Shown: one piece after another, positions 33,201-43,028 of the stretch
Position numbering within the stretch: the stretch's first letter is position 1
Layout of the letters: each line of letters opens with the position of its first letter
DNA from: Oryzobacter faecalis
GTDB taxonomy: Bacteria; Actinomycetota; Actinomycetes; Actinomycetales; Dermatophilaceae
Length of the DNA: 64,000 bases
Direction of reading: 5' to 3'
NCBI RefSeq assembly: GCF_046764005.1
Contig: NZ_JBKOFW010000001.1
Location: forward strand, 496,001 to 560,000
Translations under genes and position numbers: made by a program
Notes under the pieces: generated by a model
Told to the model about the DNA's origin: nothing
Databases searched by the model: none
The model's input: the letters and a program-made list of their open reading frames with translations, nothing else

Positions 33201-34093
33201 CCATCGAGCGCGGCGGCCTCACCGGCTGGTCGGTCGGCACCGTGCCGACGACCTTCGAGGGACGCAGCGGCCGCCAGACCGTGCTCGGGTTCCCGGCGCT
33301 GGTCGACGAGGGCGACACCGTCGGCCTGCGCGTCCTCCCCGACGAGGGGGCGGCGCAGGCCGCCCACCGACGTGGTGTCCGCCGGCTCCTGCTGCTCAAC
33401 ACGACCGCCCCGTGGAAGCGGGTCCTCGCCCGGCTCTCCAACGCCCAGAAGCTCGCCCTCGCCGACAACCCGCACGGTTCGGTGCCGGCCCTCCTCCAGG
33501 ACTGCCTCGACGCCGCCGTCGACGCCGTCGTCGCCGAGCACGTCCCGGGGGAGGTGCGCACCGAGGCCGACTTCGCCGCGGCCCTCACCGCCGTCCGGAC
33601 CCACGCGGCGACCCGCGTCCTCACCGTCGTCGAGGCCGTCGAGCCGGTCCTCGCCAGGGCCGCCGCCGTGCGCCGCACGCTCGAGGCCCTGGCGAGAGGC
33701 GCAGCCGCCGACCGGACGCGCGCGACCCGTGCCGACGTCCGCGCCCAGCTCGACAGCCTCGTCCGCCCCGGCTTCGTCGCCGCGACGGGCGTGGCCCGCC
33801 TCCGCGACGTGGAGCGCTACCTGCGCGCCATGGAGCACCGGCTCGAGCGGGCCGCGACCAACCCCCGCGAGCCCCTCCTGCAGGAGCAGGTCGACGGTGT
33901 CGAGGCCGCGTACGCCGACCTCATCGAGTCCCTCCCCGCCGCCCGGCGGGGCGCGGCCGACGTCACGGACATCGGCTGGATGGTCGAGGAGCTGCGCGTC
34001 TCGCTCTTCGCGCAGTCGCTGGGGACGAGCGGCCCGGTGAGCGAGAAGCGGGTCCGCGCCGCCATCGCCGCCGTCGCGGGCTCCGTCCGCTGA
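30248..34093 (+). CDS. hrpA: ATP-dependent RNA helicase HrpA
   Basis: The 1281-residue DEAH-box helicase has motif I GETGSGKTTQ near residue 42, DEAH near 140, SATI near 170, and motif VI QRTGRCGR near 358. Helicase-associated and OB-fold regions follow, then the long DUF3418 C-terminal region seen in full-length HrpA (about 1,300 residues). It unwinds RNA and, in E. coli, rescues stalled or collided ribosomes. GTG 30248 lies 7 bases after TATCCT (30235-30240) with no ribosome binding site, so the mRNA is probably leaderless. Confidence 0.95.
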   Translation: MPTQPVDTVDPARLRYPEHLPVVEAREEILAAIRDHQVVVIAGETGSGKTTQLPKMCLELGRGGVTGQVGHTQPRRIAARSVAERIAEEMQVELGDLVGYQVRFTDHSSDATRVKVMTDGILLSEMQRDRDLRRYDTIIIDEAHERSLNIDFILGYLKQLLPRRPDLKVVVTSATIDPDRFARHFATDEQGREVREVPVIEVSGRTYPVEVRYRPLVELHPDGRHVVAERDQVTGVVEAVEELWTEAPPGPEATDILVFFSGEREIRDAADALTALRLPNTEVLPLYARLSAAEQHRVFHRGAGRRIVLATNVAETSLTVPGIGYVVDTGTARISRYSQRTKVQRLPIEPVSRASAQQRTGRCGRVAPGVCIRLYSEEDFEARDEFTEPEIQRTSLAAVILQMTSLGLGDVTRFPFVDAPDARQVADGVRLLEELGAFSTDEKGGGRHRGRARRLTSTGRTLARLPLDPRLARMVVEAGRLGCTREVLVMVAALSIQDPRERPADKEAQADQSHARFKDERSDFASLLALWRHVKDQQKALSHSAFRRMCKNEYLHYLRIREWQDLHAQLRQACRSVRIDPDRATAARDAEPDWDTVHRAILTGLLSHVGVRDEVKREYQGARGARFGISPGSSLFRRQPDYVMSAELVETTRLWARVNARIEPEWAEEAGAHVVTRTVSEPRWSRRAGAAVATERVTLYGVPLVTDRTIQYARVDPEAAREIFVRSALVEGDWEPVHDFWKQNQRTLRRVEELEERARRRDIVVDDEVVFEFYDSRIPPDVTDERRFDRWWRGERRRRPDLLTLTETVLTSEAGEEVSAADYPRTWRQGDLELDVTYQFSPGQAADGVTVHVPVAVLNRLRPDGFDWQVPGLRDDLAVALLRSLPKATRRHFVPTPDHAMAALAEADPANGPLTDELARVLFSRTGVRIQPGEWDLARVPDHLRITFSVEGPRRQVVASGKDLEALREQAGGAVRQGVAHAAASIERGGLTGWSVGTVPTTFEGRSGRQTVLGFPALVDEGDTVGLRVLPDEGAAQAAHRRGVRRLLLLNTTAPWKRVLARLSNAQKLALADNPHGSVPALLQDCLDAAVDAVVAEHVPGEVRTEADFAAALTAVRTHAATRVLTVVEAVEPVLARAAAVRRTLEALARGAAADRTRATRADVRAQLDSLVRPGFVAATGVARLRDVERYLRAMEHRLERAATNPREPLLQEQVDGVEAAYADLIESLPAARRGAADVTDIGWMVEELRVSLFAQSLGTSGPVSEKRVRAAIAAVAGSVR

Positions 34094-34180
34094 CGGCGGA
34101 GGGCGCGCACGACCGGGAATCCTCGCGGACCCCACGGACGTTGACCGGGCACGAGGTCACCTCCGTGAAAGGCTTGTGCC

Positions 34181-35104
34181 GTGCAGAACCCCTCCGCGCT
34201 CTACCGCTTCGAGACCGACGCCGACCTCGACGTGCCGCGCCCCGGCGTGCTCGTCGTCGCCCTCGGCGCGTTCATCGACGCCGGGCACATCCAGCAGGTC
34301 CTGGGTGGACACCTCCTCGAGACCGGTGACCCGGAGGTCGTCGCGTCCTTCGACGTCGACCAGCTGCTCGACTACCGCGGCCGCCGCCCGGCGATGGTCT
34401 TCGACACGAACCGCTGGGTCGAGTACGAGGACCCCGCGATGCTCCTGCACCGCCTCACCGACCGTGACGGCCAGACGTACTACCTGCTCAGCGGGCCGGA
34501 GCCGGACTACCAGTGGGAGCGCGTCGTCGAGGCCGTCCGCGAGCTCGTCGTGCGCCTCGGCATCACCCTCGTCGTCCACACGCACGGCATCCCCATGGCG
34601 GTGCCGCACACCCGCCCGGTCGGGATGACGGCGCACGCCACGGACGCCTCCCTCATCGGTGACGCCGCCTCCCCGTTCGGCCGCGTCCAGGTCCCCGGGT
34701 CGATCGGGGCGCTGCTCGAGCTGCGCCTCGGCGAGGCCGGCCACCAGGCGGTCGGGTTCGCCATCCACGTCCCGCACTACCTCGCCGGCTCCGAGTGGGC
34801 CGAGGGGGCGCTGGCCTCGCTCAACGCGATCGTGGACGTCACCGGCCTCAACCTCCCCAACGACCACCTCGTCACCCTCGCGCGCGCCAACCAGCAGGCC
34901 ATCGCCGCCGAGGTCGACCAGAACGACGAGGCCGGCCAGGTCGTGCGCGCCCTCGAGCAGCAGTACGACGCGTTCGTCGAGGGCCAGCAGCGGCCCAGCC
35001 TGCTGGCCACGGAGGCCTCGCAGATCCCCTCGGCCGACGAGCTCGGCGCCGACTTCGAGAACTTCCTGCGCACCGTCGCCGACGACGACACCGACCGCTC
35101 CTGA
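34181..35104 (+). CDS. PAC2-family protein
   Basis: The 307-residue protein matches the PAC2 family, related to eukaryotic proteasome assembly chaperone 2 and common in actinobacteria: PGVLVVALGAFIDAGHIQQV, LLDYRGRRPAMVF, YYLLSGPEPDYQWERVVEAV, and VGFAIHVPHYLAGSEW. It has no membrane segment. Its cellular role in bacteria is not established. GTG 34181 gives the natural start of the domain; no clear ribosome binding site is present. It is convergent with the polymerase gene, only 3 bases away. Confidence 0.87.
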   Translation: MQNPSALYRFETDADLDVPRPGVLVVALGAFIDAGHIQQVLGGHLLETGDPEVVASFDVDQLLDYRGRRPAMVFDTNRWVEYEDPAMLLHRLTDRDGQTYYLLSGPEPDYQWERVVEAVRELVVRLGITLVVHTHGIPMAVPHTRPVGMTAHATDASLIGDAASPFGRVQVPGSIGALLELRLGEAGHQAVGFAIHVPHYLAGSEWAEGALASLNAIVDVTGLNLPNDHLVTLARANQQAIAAEVDQNDEAGQVVRALEQQYDAFVEGQQRPSLLATEASQIPSADELGADFENFLRTVADDDTDRS

Positions 35105-35107
35105 GCC

Positions 35108-36808
35108 TCAGTCCTTCGCGTCGGACCACCGCGCGATGACCGAGGTGTCCGACACGAAGCGCACCGGCGCGCCCTGCGCCCACCGCCGCGCGGCGTCGTC
35201 GAGGGCGCGGTCGACGCGGGCCGCCACCTCCTCGGCGTGCTCGAGCGGCGCGTGGAGGAGCAGCTCGTCGTGGAGGCAGAGGACGACCTGCGCCCCGAGG
35301 TCGCGCGTCGTCGCCCGGACCGTGGCCGCCCACGCCTTGAACAGCTCGGCGGCGGCTCCCTGGATGATGGCGTTGCGCGCGAACCTGCCGCGGGCGGCAT
35401 CGAGCTGCGGGTCGGTTCCCGGCGGGCTCGCCGCGAGGAAGCGCCCCGTGGGGACCAGCCGCCCGCCCCAGGTGCGGATCGGCTCGCCGCGGCGCCCGGC
35501 GTCGTAGGCCCGGTCGAGGAAGGCCATCGCCACGGGGTAGGCCCGCTCCAGTCCCTTGAGCGCCTCACCGGCGGCACCGCTGCGCTGCCCGTACATCGCC
35601 GCGAGGACGGCGACCTTGGCGACGGGCCGCTCGACCCCGAGCCGCTGGGCCACCGGGGCGTAGAGGTCGTCGGCGCGGGTCGCCGCGGCGAACGAGGCGT
35701 CGGCCGAGACGACGGCGAGCACGCGCGGCTCGATCTGGCCGAGGTCGGCGCGCACGAGGGCGAACCCCGGGTGCGCGGCGACGCCTGGCCGCAGGGCCGC
35801 CGGGAGGTTGTGGAGGCCGTTCTCGGCGGTCATCCGTCCGGCCGCACCGTCACAGGCGGTCCAGCGCCCCCGCAGCCGGTCGTCGGCGCCCACGTGCGCG
35901 TCGAGCCAGCGGTAGCCGTAGGTCGTGGCGATCCGCTCGTCGCGCCGCCAGTCGAGGAGCGCCGCGACGAGGGGGTTGACGTCGCGGTAGGGCTCGAGGA
36001 CCCACTTGCGCGTGTTCGGGACGTCGACCCCGACCGAGGCGAGCAGCTCCTTGACCTGGGCGGGGTTGCGCAGGTCGGTGGCCTCGCGCCCCGGCGCGTG
36101 ACGCAGGACGAGGGCGTCGCGCCCGCGCCGGGCCGCGACCTCCTCGGCGTCGGTCGTGGGGCGCGGGCCTGCTGCGTCGGCGACGAGCTCCTCGGTGCGG
36201 GCCCGGTCCAGGGGGAGGCCGTCGCGCAGCAGCTCGACGCACAGCAGCGCCGCCGCGGACTCGGCGTGGACCGTGCCGACGAGCCGGGTGCTCGTGCGCC
36301 CGGCCGCGTCGTGCTGGAGGTGGGCGGTCTCCACTGCCGCGCGGGCCCACGCCTCGAGGTGACCGGGGTCGCGCAGCCACTCGGCGTGGTCGCCGCGCAG
36401 GTGCCCGTCCGGGAGGACGGCCGACGCGGGGTCCGCGACCGCACGGTCGGAGACCAGCTCGAAGAGGTCGCCGGTGGGCGGGGCGGCGACGTCGTGGGCC
36501 GCCAGCCCGTGCGCCGCCGCCCAGGCCAGACCAGGCGTCACGTGCCAGCCGCCGTGGAGGAGGCGGTGCGCCTCGGCGACGTCCCAGGCGCGCGCGGGCG
36601 CGACCCCGGCCGCGACGAGCGGGGTGGCCGCCTCGTCGGCGGACCACCAGACCCACCGCGGCGAGGACGCCGCCTCGACCCGGCGGACGCCCTCGACGAG
36701 GTCGTCGAGGGGGCCCAGCAGGACCTGGTCGGCGGTGACGAGGACCCCGTGGCGCGGGCCGGCGCCGGGAGGCGTGAGCGCCACCGCGGCGACGTCTCCC
36801 GGGATCAT
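35108..36808 (-). CDS. Family A DNA polymerase with exonuclease-like domain, no 5' nuclease
   Basis: The 566-residue protein is annotated in relatives as bifunctional 3'-5' exonuclease/DNA polymerase. The polymerase core is complete: motif A VRADLGQIEPRVLAVVS, motif B VAKVAVLAAMYGQRSG with its conserved lysine, and motif C LCLHDELLLHAP. The N-terminal 250 residues occupy the place of the exonuclease domain but are degenerate (WVWWSADEAATPLVAAG), so proofreading activity is uncertain. The 5' nuclease domain of PolA is absent. ATG 36808 lies 7 bases after TACGCT on the minus strand, so it is probably leaderless. It may be a repair polymerase beside a normal polA elsewhere. Confidence 0.88.
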   Translation of the reverse strand: MIPGDVAAVALTPPGAGPRHGVLVTADQVLLGPLDDLVEGVRRVEAASSPRWVWWSADEAATPLVAAGVAPARAWDVAEAHRLLHGGWHVTPGLAWAAAHGLAAHDVAAPPTGDLFELVSDRAVADPASAVLPDGHLRGDHAEWLRDPGHLEAWARAAVETAHLQHDAAGRTSTRLVGTVHAESAAALLCVELLRDGLPLDRARTEELVADAAGPRPTTDAEEVAARRGRDALVLRHAPGREATDLRNPAQVKELLASVGVDVPNTRKWVLEPYRDVNPLVAALLDWRRDERIATTYGYRWLDAHVGADDRLRGRWTACDGAAGRMTAENGLHNLPAALRPGVAAHPGFALVRADLGQIEPRVLAVVSADASFAAATRADDLYAPVAQRLGVERPVAKVAVLAAMYGQRSGAAGEALKGLERAYPVAMAFLDRAYDAGRRGEPIRTWGGRLVPTGRFLAASPPGTDPQLDAARGRFARNAIIQGAAAELFKAWAATVRATTRDLGAQVVLCLHDELLLHAPLEHAEEVAARVDRALDDAARRWAQGAPVRFVSDTSVIARWSDAKD

Positions 36809-36936
36809 GCGCACGAGCGTAGGCCGCCCCACCGACGCCGACCCGCGCGCCCGGTCGACCGGGTGCGACGTGGCAGGATCGACCGGACGAGGCGTCGGCG
36901 CACCGGCCGCGCCGCACCACCGACCAGGAGGACCAC

Positions 36937-37671
36937 GTGGGCATCCCGGGATTCGGCAAGGACCGCACGAGCACCGCCGTCGGCGAGGTCAAGAGCGCAC
37001 TCGACTCCGCGCGGGAGGGCGGGGCGAAGGGCGACCAGGCGACCCGGCTGGTCCAGACCGTCCTCGACCTCGGCATCGACGGCAAGGGCTGGTTCGACTC
37101 CGCCGCGGAGGTCGCCGACGCGGCCCGTCGCGCGAGCGGTGGTGACGCCGAGAAGGCCGTCGAGGCCGTCATCAGCAAGCACCTGCGCCTCGCCGGTGCC
37201 GCCGGGTTCGTCACGAGCCTCGGCGGCTTCATCACCTGGCCGGTCGCGCTGCCGGCCAACGTCCTCGGGTTCTACCTCCTCGCGACCCGGATGACGGCCG
37301 CCGTCGCCCGCCTGCGCGGCCACGACATCGGCACCGAGCAGATCCGCACCGCCGTGCTCCTCACGCTCGTCGGCGCCGACGCCGACGACCTGCTCCGCAA
37401 GGCGGGTGCCGTCGCGCCCAGCGGGCGGATGGTCAACCTCGCGGCCCAGCGGCTTCCCGGCCCGGCGCTCATGGTCGTGAACAAGGGCATCGGCTTCCGC
37501 CTCCTCGCCACCGCGGGCAAGGGCGCCCTGACCAAGGTCGGGAAGCTCGTCCCCGTCATCGGGGGCGTCATCGGGGCCGGGGTCGACGCCTGGATGCTGA
37601 GCCGGATCGCCGCCAACGCCCGGCGCGAGTTCCCCCCGGCGGCGGCGGGCGAGATCACCGCGGGACCGTAG
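36937..37671 (+). CDS. EcsC-family protein
   Basis: The 244-residue protein matches the EcsC family: HLRLAGAAGFVTSLGGFITWPVALPANVLGFYLLATRMTA is the hydrophobic core, followed by RGHDIGTEQIRTAVLLTLVG and a second hydrophobic part, LVPVIGGVIGAGVDAWML. The fold is membrane-associated; the function is unknown, though EcsC sits with an ABC transporter in Bacillus. AGGAGG lies 7 bases before GTG 36937. A second small conserved gene follows 95 bases later on the same strand. Confidence 0.85.
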   Translation: MGIPGFGKDRTSTAVGEVKSALDSAREGGAKGDQATRLVQTVLDLGIDGKGWFDSAAEVADAARRASGGDAEKAVEAVISKHLRLAGAAGFVTSLGGFITWPVALPANVLGFYLLATRMTAAVARLRGHDIGTEQIRTAVLLTLVGADADDLLRKAGAVAPSGRMVNLAAQRLPGPALMVVNKGIGFRLLATAGKGALTKVGKLVPVIGGVIGAGVDAWMLSRIAANARREFPPAAAGEITAGP

Positions 37672-37766
37672 CCGGACCGACCGTCGGGAACGCCGGCCAC
37701 CCGCCGGACGTCGATCGTCTCGCAGCACGGGGACCGCAGGGTCCCCGGAAGGAGCCAGGAGGACCC

Positions 37767-38153
37767 ATGGCCAAGACCGCCAACCGTCTCGTCGCCGTCG
37801 GCGCCGTCGTCAAGGCCGTCCGCACGGCGATGCGCCCGGGCGGCCCGTCGCTCGGCGAGCGGGCGACCGCCGTGCCGCGGCTGGTCAGGGCCGTCGTCGC
37901 CGGCGACTACGTCGGCGTCTCGAAGGGCCGCCTCCTCCTCCTGCTCGCCGCCGCGGGCTACGTCGTCTCACCGGTCGACCTCATGCCCGAGGGCGTCCTC
38001 GGGGTGCTCGGGATGGCCGACGACGCGATGGTCCTCGGCTGGCTCGCGACCCAGCTCGTCGAGGAGACCGAGGCGTTCCTCGCCTGGGAGCGGGGGCGCG
38101 GCCAGGGCCCGTCGGCGTCCGGCCGCACCGTCCCCGGCGACGTCGTGCGCTGA
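37767..38153 (+). CDS. YkvA-like DUF1232 membrane protein
   Basis: The 128-residue protein carries the DUF1232 motif GRLLLLLAAAGYVVSPVDLMPEGVLGVLG followed by ADDAMVLGWL, the SPxDLxP...DD signature of small YkvA-type membrane proteins. The function is not known. AGGAGG sits 5 bases before the ATG. It is preceded by the EcsC-family gene on the same strand and may be co-transcribed with it. Confidence 0.85.
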   Translation: MAKTANRLVAVGAVVKAVRTAMRPGGPSLGERATAVPRLVRAVVAGDYVGVSKGRLLLLLAAAGYVVSPVDLMPEGVLGVLGMADDAMVLGWLATQLVEETEAFLAWERGRGQGPSASGRTVPGDVVR

Positions 38154-38255
38154 GTCGTCCGCCCCGTCGTCCACAGGCCCTCGTCGGTGAGGGCGCTGTC
38201 CACAGGTTCGAACCGACCCTCGCGCCGCGCCCCTGCGGCGACGAGCGTGGTCGGC

Positions 38256-39323
38256 ATGACAGCAGACATCACGCTCCGGGGGCCCGACGAGGTCATCGCG
38301 GTCCTGCCCTACCAGCTCGGCTACCACCTGCACGACTGCGTCGTCGCGGTCGCCCTGCGCGGTCGCACGATGGGAATGGTCGCGCGAGCCGACCTCCCAC
38401 CCGACGAGCTCGCCGAGGACGTCGCGGGCTCGCTCGTCGGCCCGCTCCTGCGCGACGGGGCGTCGGCGGTGGTCGTCGTCGCGTGGGAGGACGTGGCCGA
38501 CGCGTCCGCGCCGGTCACCCTCGCCCTCGTCGAGGCGCTCGAGCGGGCGGGGGTCGAGGTCCTCGACGTGGCGGTCGTGCGCGACGGCCGCCGCTACTCG
38601 CCGGGGTGCTCGCCGCCGTGCTGCCCGGCCGACGGTGAACCGCTGCGCGACCCCACGACGGTCCCCGCGGTCGCCGACCTCGTCGCGCTCGGACGCGCGC
38701 CGCTCGAGGGCCGCGACGCCGTCGCACGGCTGGTCGACCCCGGGCCGGGGGCACAGGAGGTCGGCCGGGTCGTCGCGCACCGCGCCACCCGACGGCCCGG
38801 CCGCCGACGGTGGGCCCGGGCCTGGGCCGAGGTCCTCGCCGTCTCGCGGTCCGGCCCGCCGCGCCCCGAGGCGGTGGCCGACGCGGTGCTCTCGCTCGCG
38901 GACGTCCCGTGGCGCGACGGCGTGGTCGCGTGGCTCTCGCCCGGTGTCCTGCCGTTCAGCGAGGTCGACGACGAGGTGCTGCGGCACCTGCGGTCCTCGG
39001 TGCCCAGGTGGTTCCCCGTCGGTGGCCGCCCGGCGGTCCGCACCACGGAGCGACCCGACCTCGCGACCCGCCTGGTCGAGGTGTGCCGCGCGGTCCCGGA
39101 CTCCTGTTCCGCGGAGGCGGTCGCGGTGTGCACGGTCACGGCGCACGTCGCCTGGGCCGAGGGCGACGGCGCGCTCGCCCGCGCGGCCCTCGACCGGGCG
39201 GAGCGGCTCGACCCCGGCTACCGACTCGCCCACCTCCTGCGCCGGCTGGTCGACGCCGGCGTGCGGATCCCCCGCGGCCGGGGGCGCCCGCGCGGGGGCA
39301 CCGAGCTGCGCCCGGTCGGCTGA
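38256..39323 (+). CDS. DUF4192 family protein
   Basis: The 355-residue protein fits DUF4192, an actinobacterial family of unknown function: ITLRGPDEVIAVLPYQLGYH, HDCVVAVALRGRTMGMVARAD, VVVAWEDVADA and RDGRRYSPGCSPPCCPADG near the N-terminus. The C-terminus has AVCTVTAHVAWAEGDGALAR and LDPGYRLAHLLRRLVDAGV. No catalytic residues are known for the family. GAGCGT lies 7 bases before the ATG and could be a weak leaderless -10. The gene ends 60 bases before the second SAM-IV riboswitch. Confidence 0.83.
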   Translation: MTADITLRGPDEVIAVLPYQLGYHLHDCVVAVALRGRTMGMVARADLPPDELAEDVAGSLVGPLLRDGASAVVVVAWEDVADASAPVTLALVEALERAGVEVLDVAVVRDGRRYSPGCSPPCCPADGEPLRDPTTVPAVADLVALGRAPLEGRDAVARLVDPGPGAQEVGRVVAHRATRRPGRRRWARAWAEVLAVSRSGPPRPEAVADAVLSLADVPWRDGVVAWLSPGVLPFSEVDDEVLRHLRSSVPRWFPVGGRPAVRTTERPDLATRLVEVCRAVPDSCSAEAVAVCTVTAHVAWAEGDGALARAALDRAERLDPGYRLAHLLRRLVDAGVRIPRGRGRPRGGTELRPVG

Positions 39324-39382
39324 GCCGGTGACCGCGTTCCGGACGTGGCGGACGGCGCGAGGGGGTGCTCGGTACCATGGAC

Positions 39383-39492
39383 GCCGGTCCTGAGTCCCAG
39401 CGTCAAACCCCGGTTTGCTGGGCGGCAACCCTCCTCGCGGTGGGGTGCCCCGGGTGACGACCTGGTCGCACCGCCCGGTGCGGCAAGCGCGA
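39383..39492 (+). promoter_or_regulatory. SAM-IV riboswitch upstream of metX
   Basis: The same core as at 26.9 kb recurs: GGTCCTGAGTCCCAGCG, CAAACCCCGGTTTGCTGG, GCGGCAACCCTCC, CGGTGGGGTGCCCCGGGTGA, with GGTC (39386-39389) pairing GACC (39459-39462). A hairpin CGCACC-GCCC-GGTGCG (39467-39482) then GCAAGCGCG follows at the same position as in copy one. Bases in stems covary between the two copies (CTCG/TTTG region, closing hairpin), supporting the fold. It should repress metX when SAM is abundant. Confidence 0.88.
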
Positions 39493-39511
39493 GCACCGAG
39501 GAGCATTCCTG

Positions 39512-40642
39512 ATGACGGCCACCCCGACGCGGACCACCGCAGCGGTCTGGCGCCCCGGCGACCCCGTCGGCGACCGGAAGTTCGCCGTCATCGGGGACCT
39601 CGCCCTCGAGCGCGGCGGCGTGCTGCCGGCCGTCACCGTCGCGTACGAGACGTGGGGGACCCTCTCGCCGAGCGGCGACAACGCCGTCCTCGTCGAGCAC
39701 GCCCTCACCGGCGACAGCCACGTCGTCGGCGAGACCGGCCCCGGGCACGTCTCGCCCGGGTGGTGGCCCGGCCTCATCGGCCCCGGAGCGCCGCTCGACA
39801 CCGACCGGCTCTTCGTCGTCGCGAGCAACGTCCTCGGCGGGTGCCAGGGCACGACCGGCCCGGCGTCCGCCGACCCCGACGGACGGGCGTGGGGCGGGCG
39901 GTTCCCGTTCATCACGATCCGCGACCAGGTCGCGGCCGAGGCGGCGCTCGCCGACGTGCTCGGCATCCGGCGCTGGCGCGGCGTCCTCGGCGGGTCGATG
40001 GGCGGCATGCGGGCGCTCGAGTGGGCGACCGGCCACCCCGACCGGGTCGAGCGCTGCCTCGTCGTCGCCTCGACGCCGTACGCGACCGCCGACCAGGTCG
40101 CCTGGTGCCAGCCGCAGCTCCTCGCCATCCGCACCGACCCGGCGTACCGCGGCGGCGACTACTACGGCACCGGCGAGGGCCCGACGACCGGCATGGGCAT
40201 CGCCCGTCGCATCGCCCACACGACGTACCGCCACGAGGCCGAGCTCGACGAGCGTTTCGGGCGCCGGCCGCGCAAGGGCGAGGACCCGCTCGGGGGCGGT
40301 GGGCGCTACGACGTCGAGAGCTACCTCGACCACCACGCGGCCAAGCTGTCCCGGAGGTTCGACCCCAACAGCTACGTCGTCCTCACCGAGGCGATGAACA
40401 GCCACGACGTCGGGCGCGGCCGTGGGGGAGTCGCGGCGGCGCTCAACCGGTTCGACGGCCTGCTCCACGTCGCCGGGGTCACGACCGACCGGCTCTACCC
40501 CATGCGGCTGTCGCAGGAGATGGCCGCGGCACGCCCGGGGACCGGGCTGTCCGTCGTCACCTCGCGACACGGCCACGACGGCTTCCTCGTCGAGACCGAG
40601 CAGGTGGGCGCGCTGATCCACGAGGTGCTGGGAAGCCGCTGA
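39512..40642 (+). CDS. metX: Homoserine O-acetyltransferase
   Basis: The 376-residue alpha/beta-hydrolase-fold enzyme transfers acetyl from acetyl-CoA to homoserine, the first committed step to methionine. Landmarks are VTVAYETWGTLSPSGDNAVL, HALTGDSHVVG, GWWPGLIGPGAPLDTDRLF, NVLGGCQGTTGP, nucleophile elbow GGSMGGMRALEWA (Ser162), and SRHGHDGFLVE with the catalytic histidine. GAGGAG lies 10 bases before the ATG, just after the riboswitch. Its product is the substrate of MetY encoded at 27065. Confidence 0.95.
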   Translation: MTATPTRTTAAVWRPGDPVGDRKFAVIGDLALERGGVLPAVTVAYETWGTLSPSGDNAVLVEHALTGDSHVVGETGPGHVSPGWWPGLIGPGAPLDTDRLFVVASNVLGGCQGTTGPASADPDGRAWGGRFPFITIRDQVAAEAALADVLGIRRWRGVLGGSMGGMRALEWATGHPDRVERCLVVASTPYATADQVAWCQPQLLAIRTDPAYRGGDYYGTGEGPTTGMGIARRIAHTTYRHEAELDERFGRRPRKGEDPLGGGGRYDVESYLDHHAAKLSRRFDPNSYVVLTEAMNSHDVGRGRGGVAAALNRFDGLLHVAGVTTDRLYPMRLSQEMAAARPGTGLSVVTSRHGHDGFLVETEQVGALIHEVLGSR

Positions 40643-40701
40643 GCAGCCGCTGCGGTACGGTCGGGGCGTCGGACACCGTTCGTTCGCCCCAGGAGGACAT
40701 C

Positions 40702-41097
40702 GTGACCATCGTCGTCGGGTTCGTTCCCACCAAGGAGGGGCGCGCGGCCCTCGCGCGAGCGGTCGAGGAGGCGAGGACCCGCCAGACGACGCTCGTCGTC
40801 ATCAACTCCAACCGCGGTGGCCGTGACTTCGACGACGACACCACGAAGGCCGCCGAGGCCGAGCTCCAGCGGGCCCAGGACGAGCTGACGAGCGACGGGC
40901 TCACCGTCGAGGTCCGCCAGCTGGTCCGGGGCAACGAGCCCGCCGAGGACCTCATCGCCGTCGCCACCGAGACCGACGCCGACCTCATCGTCATCGGCCT
41001 GCGGCGCCGTACGCCCGTCGGCAAGCTGATCCTCGGCTCGAACGCCCAGCGCATCCTGCTCGACGCCCCCTGCGCGGTGCTGGCCGTCAAGGCCTGA
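40702..41097 (+). CDS. Universal stress protein (UspA family)
   Basis: The 131-residue single-domain protein has the Usp fold: TIVVGFVPTKEGRAALARAV at the start, LVVINSN, and the ATP-binding signature LIVIGLRRRTPVGKLILGSNAQRILLDAPCAVLAV (GxxxxTP...GS...A/S pattern). It probably binds ATP. AGGAGG lies 5 bases before GTG 40702. It is 60 bases after metX and about 250 bases before the sigma factor gene. Confidence 0.88.
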   Translation: MTIVVGFVPTKEGRAALARAVEEARTRQTTLVVINSNRGGRDFDDDTTKAAEAELQRAQDELTSDGLTVEVRQLVRGNEPAEDLIAVATETDADLIVIGLRRRTPVGKLILGSNAQRILLDAPCAVLAVKA

Positions 41098-41202
41098 CAC
41101 CGCCCGTCCGGCACCGTCCCCCGGGGAATCCGGAAAGCCCTCGAGGCGTTGTCACACCGCGCCCGTTCCCCCGGCGATGTGCCTCCACCCGGCCCGCCGA
41201 TT

Positions 41203-41208
41203 TATAAT
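41203..41208 (+). promoter_or_regulatory. Consensus -10 element before the principal sigma factor gene
   Basis: TATAAT occurs in the context GATTTATAATG, the only perfect consensus -10 noticed between genes here. The matching -35 region is poor. A transcript from it would have a leader of about 130 bases before GTG 41349; that leader is C-rich and holds no other feature I can see. Confidence 0.55.
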
Positions 41209-41348
41209 GTCACTGCGCACCTGGTTCTGACCCGCCGAGCACGACGCCGGCACGGATGACGGGGTGCCGCACCAGGACCTTCCCCGCCGCCTCCGGAGCC
41301 CACCCCCCGTGTGCCCCGGAGCCGGCTTCCCGCGACGAAAGGTAGTCG

Positions 41349-42995
<1,647 letters not shown>

Positions 42996-43028
42996 CGCAC
43001 CCGCTCCGGAGACCCGGAGGGAGGCACG

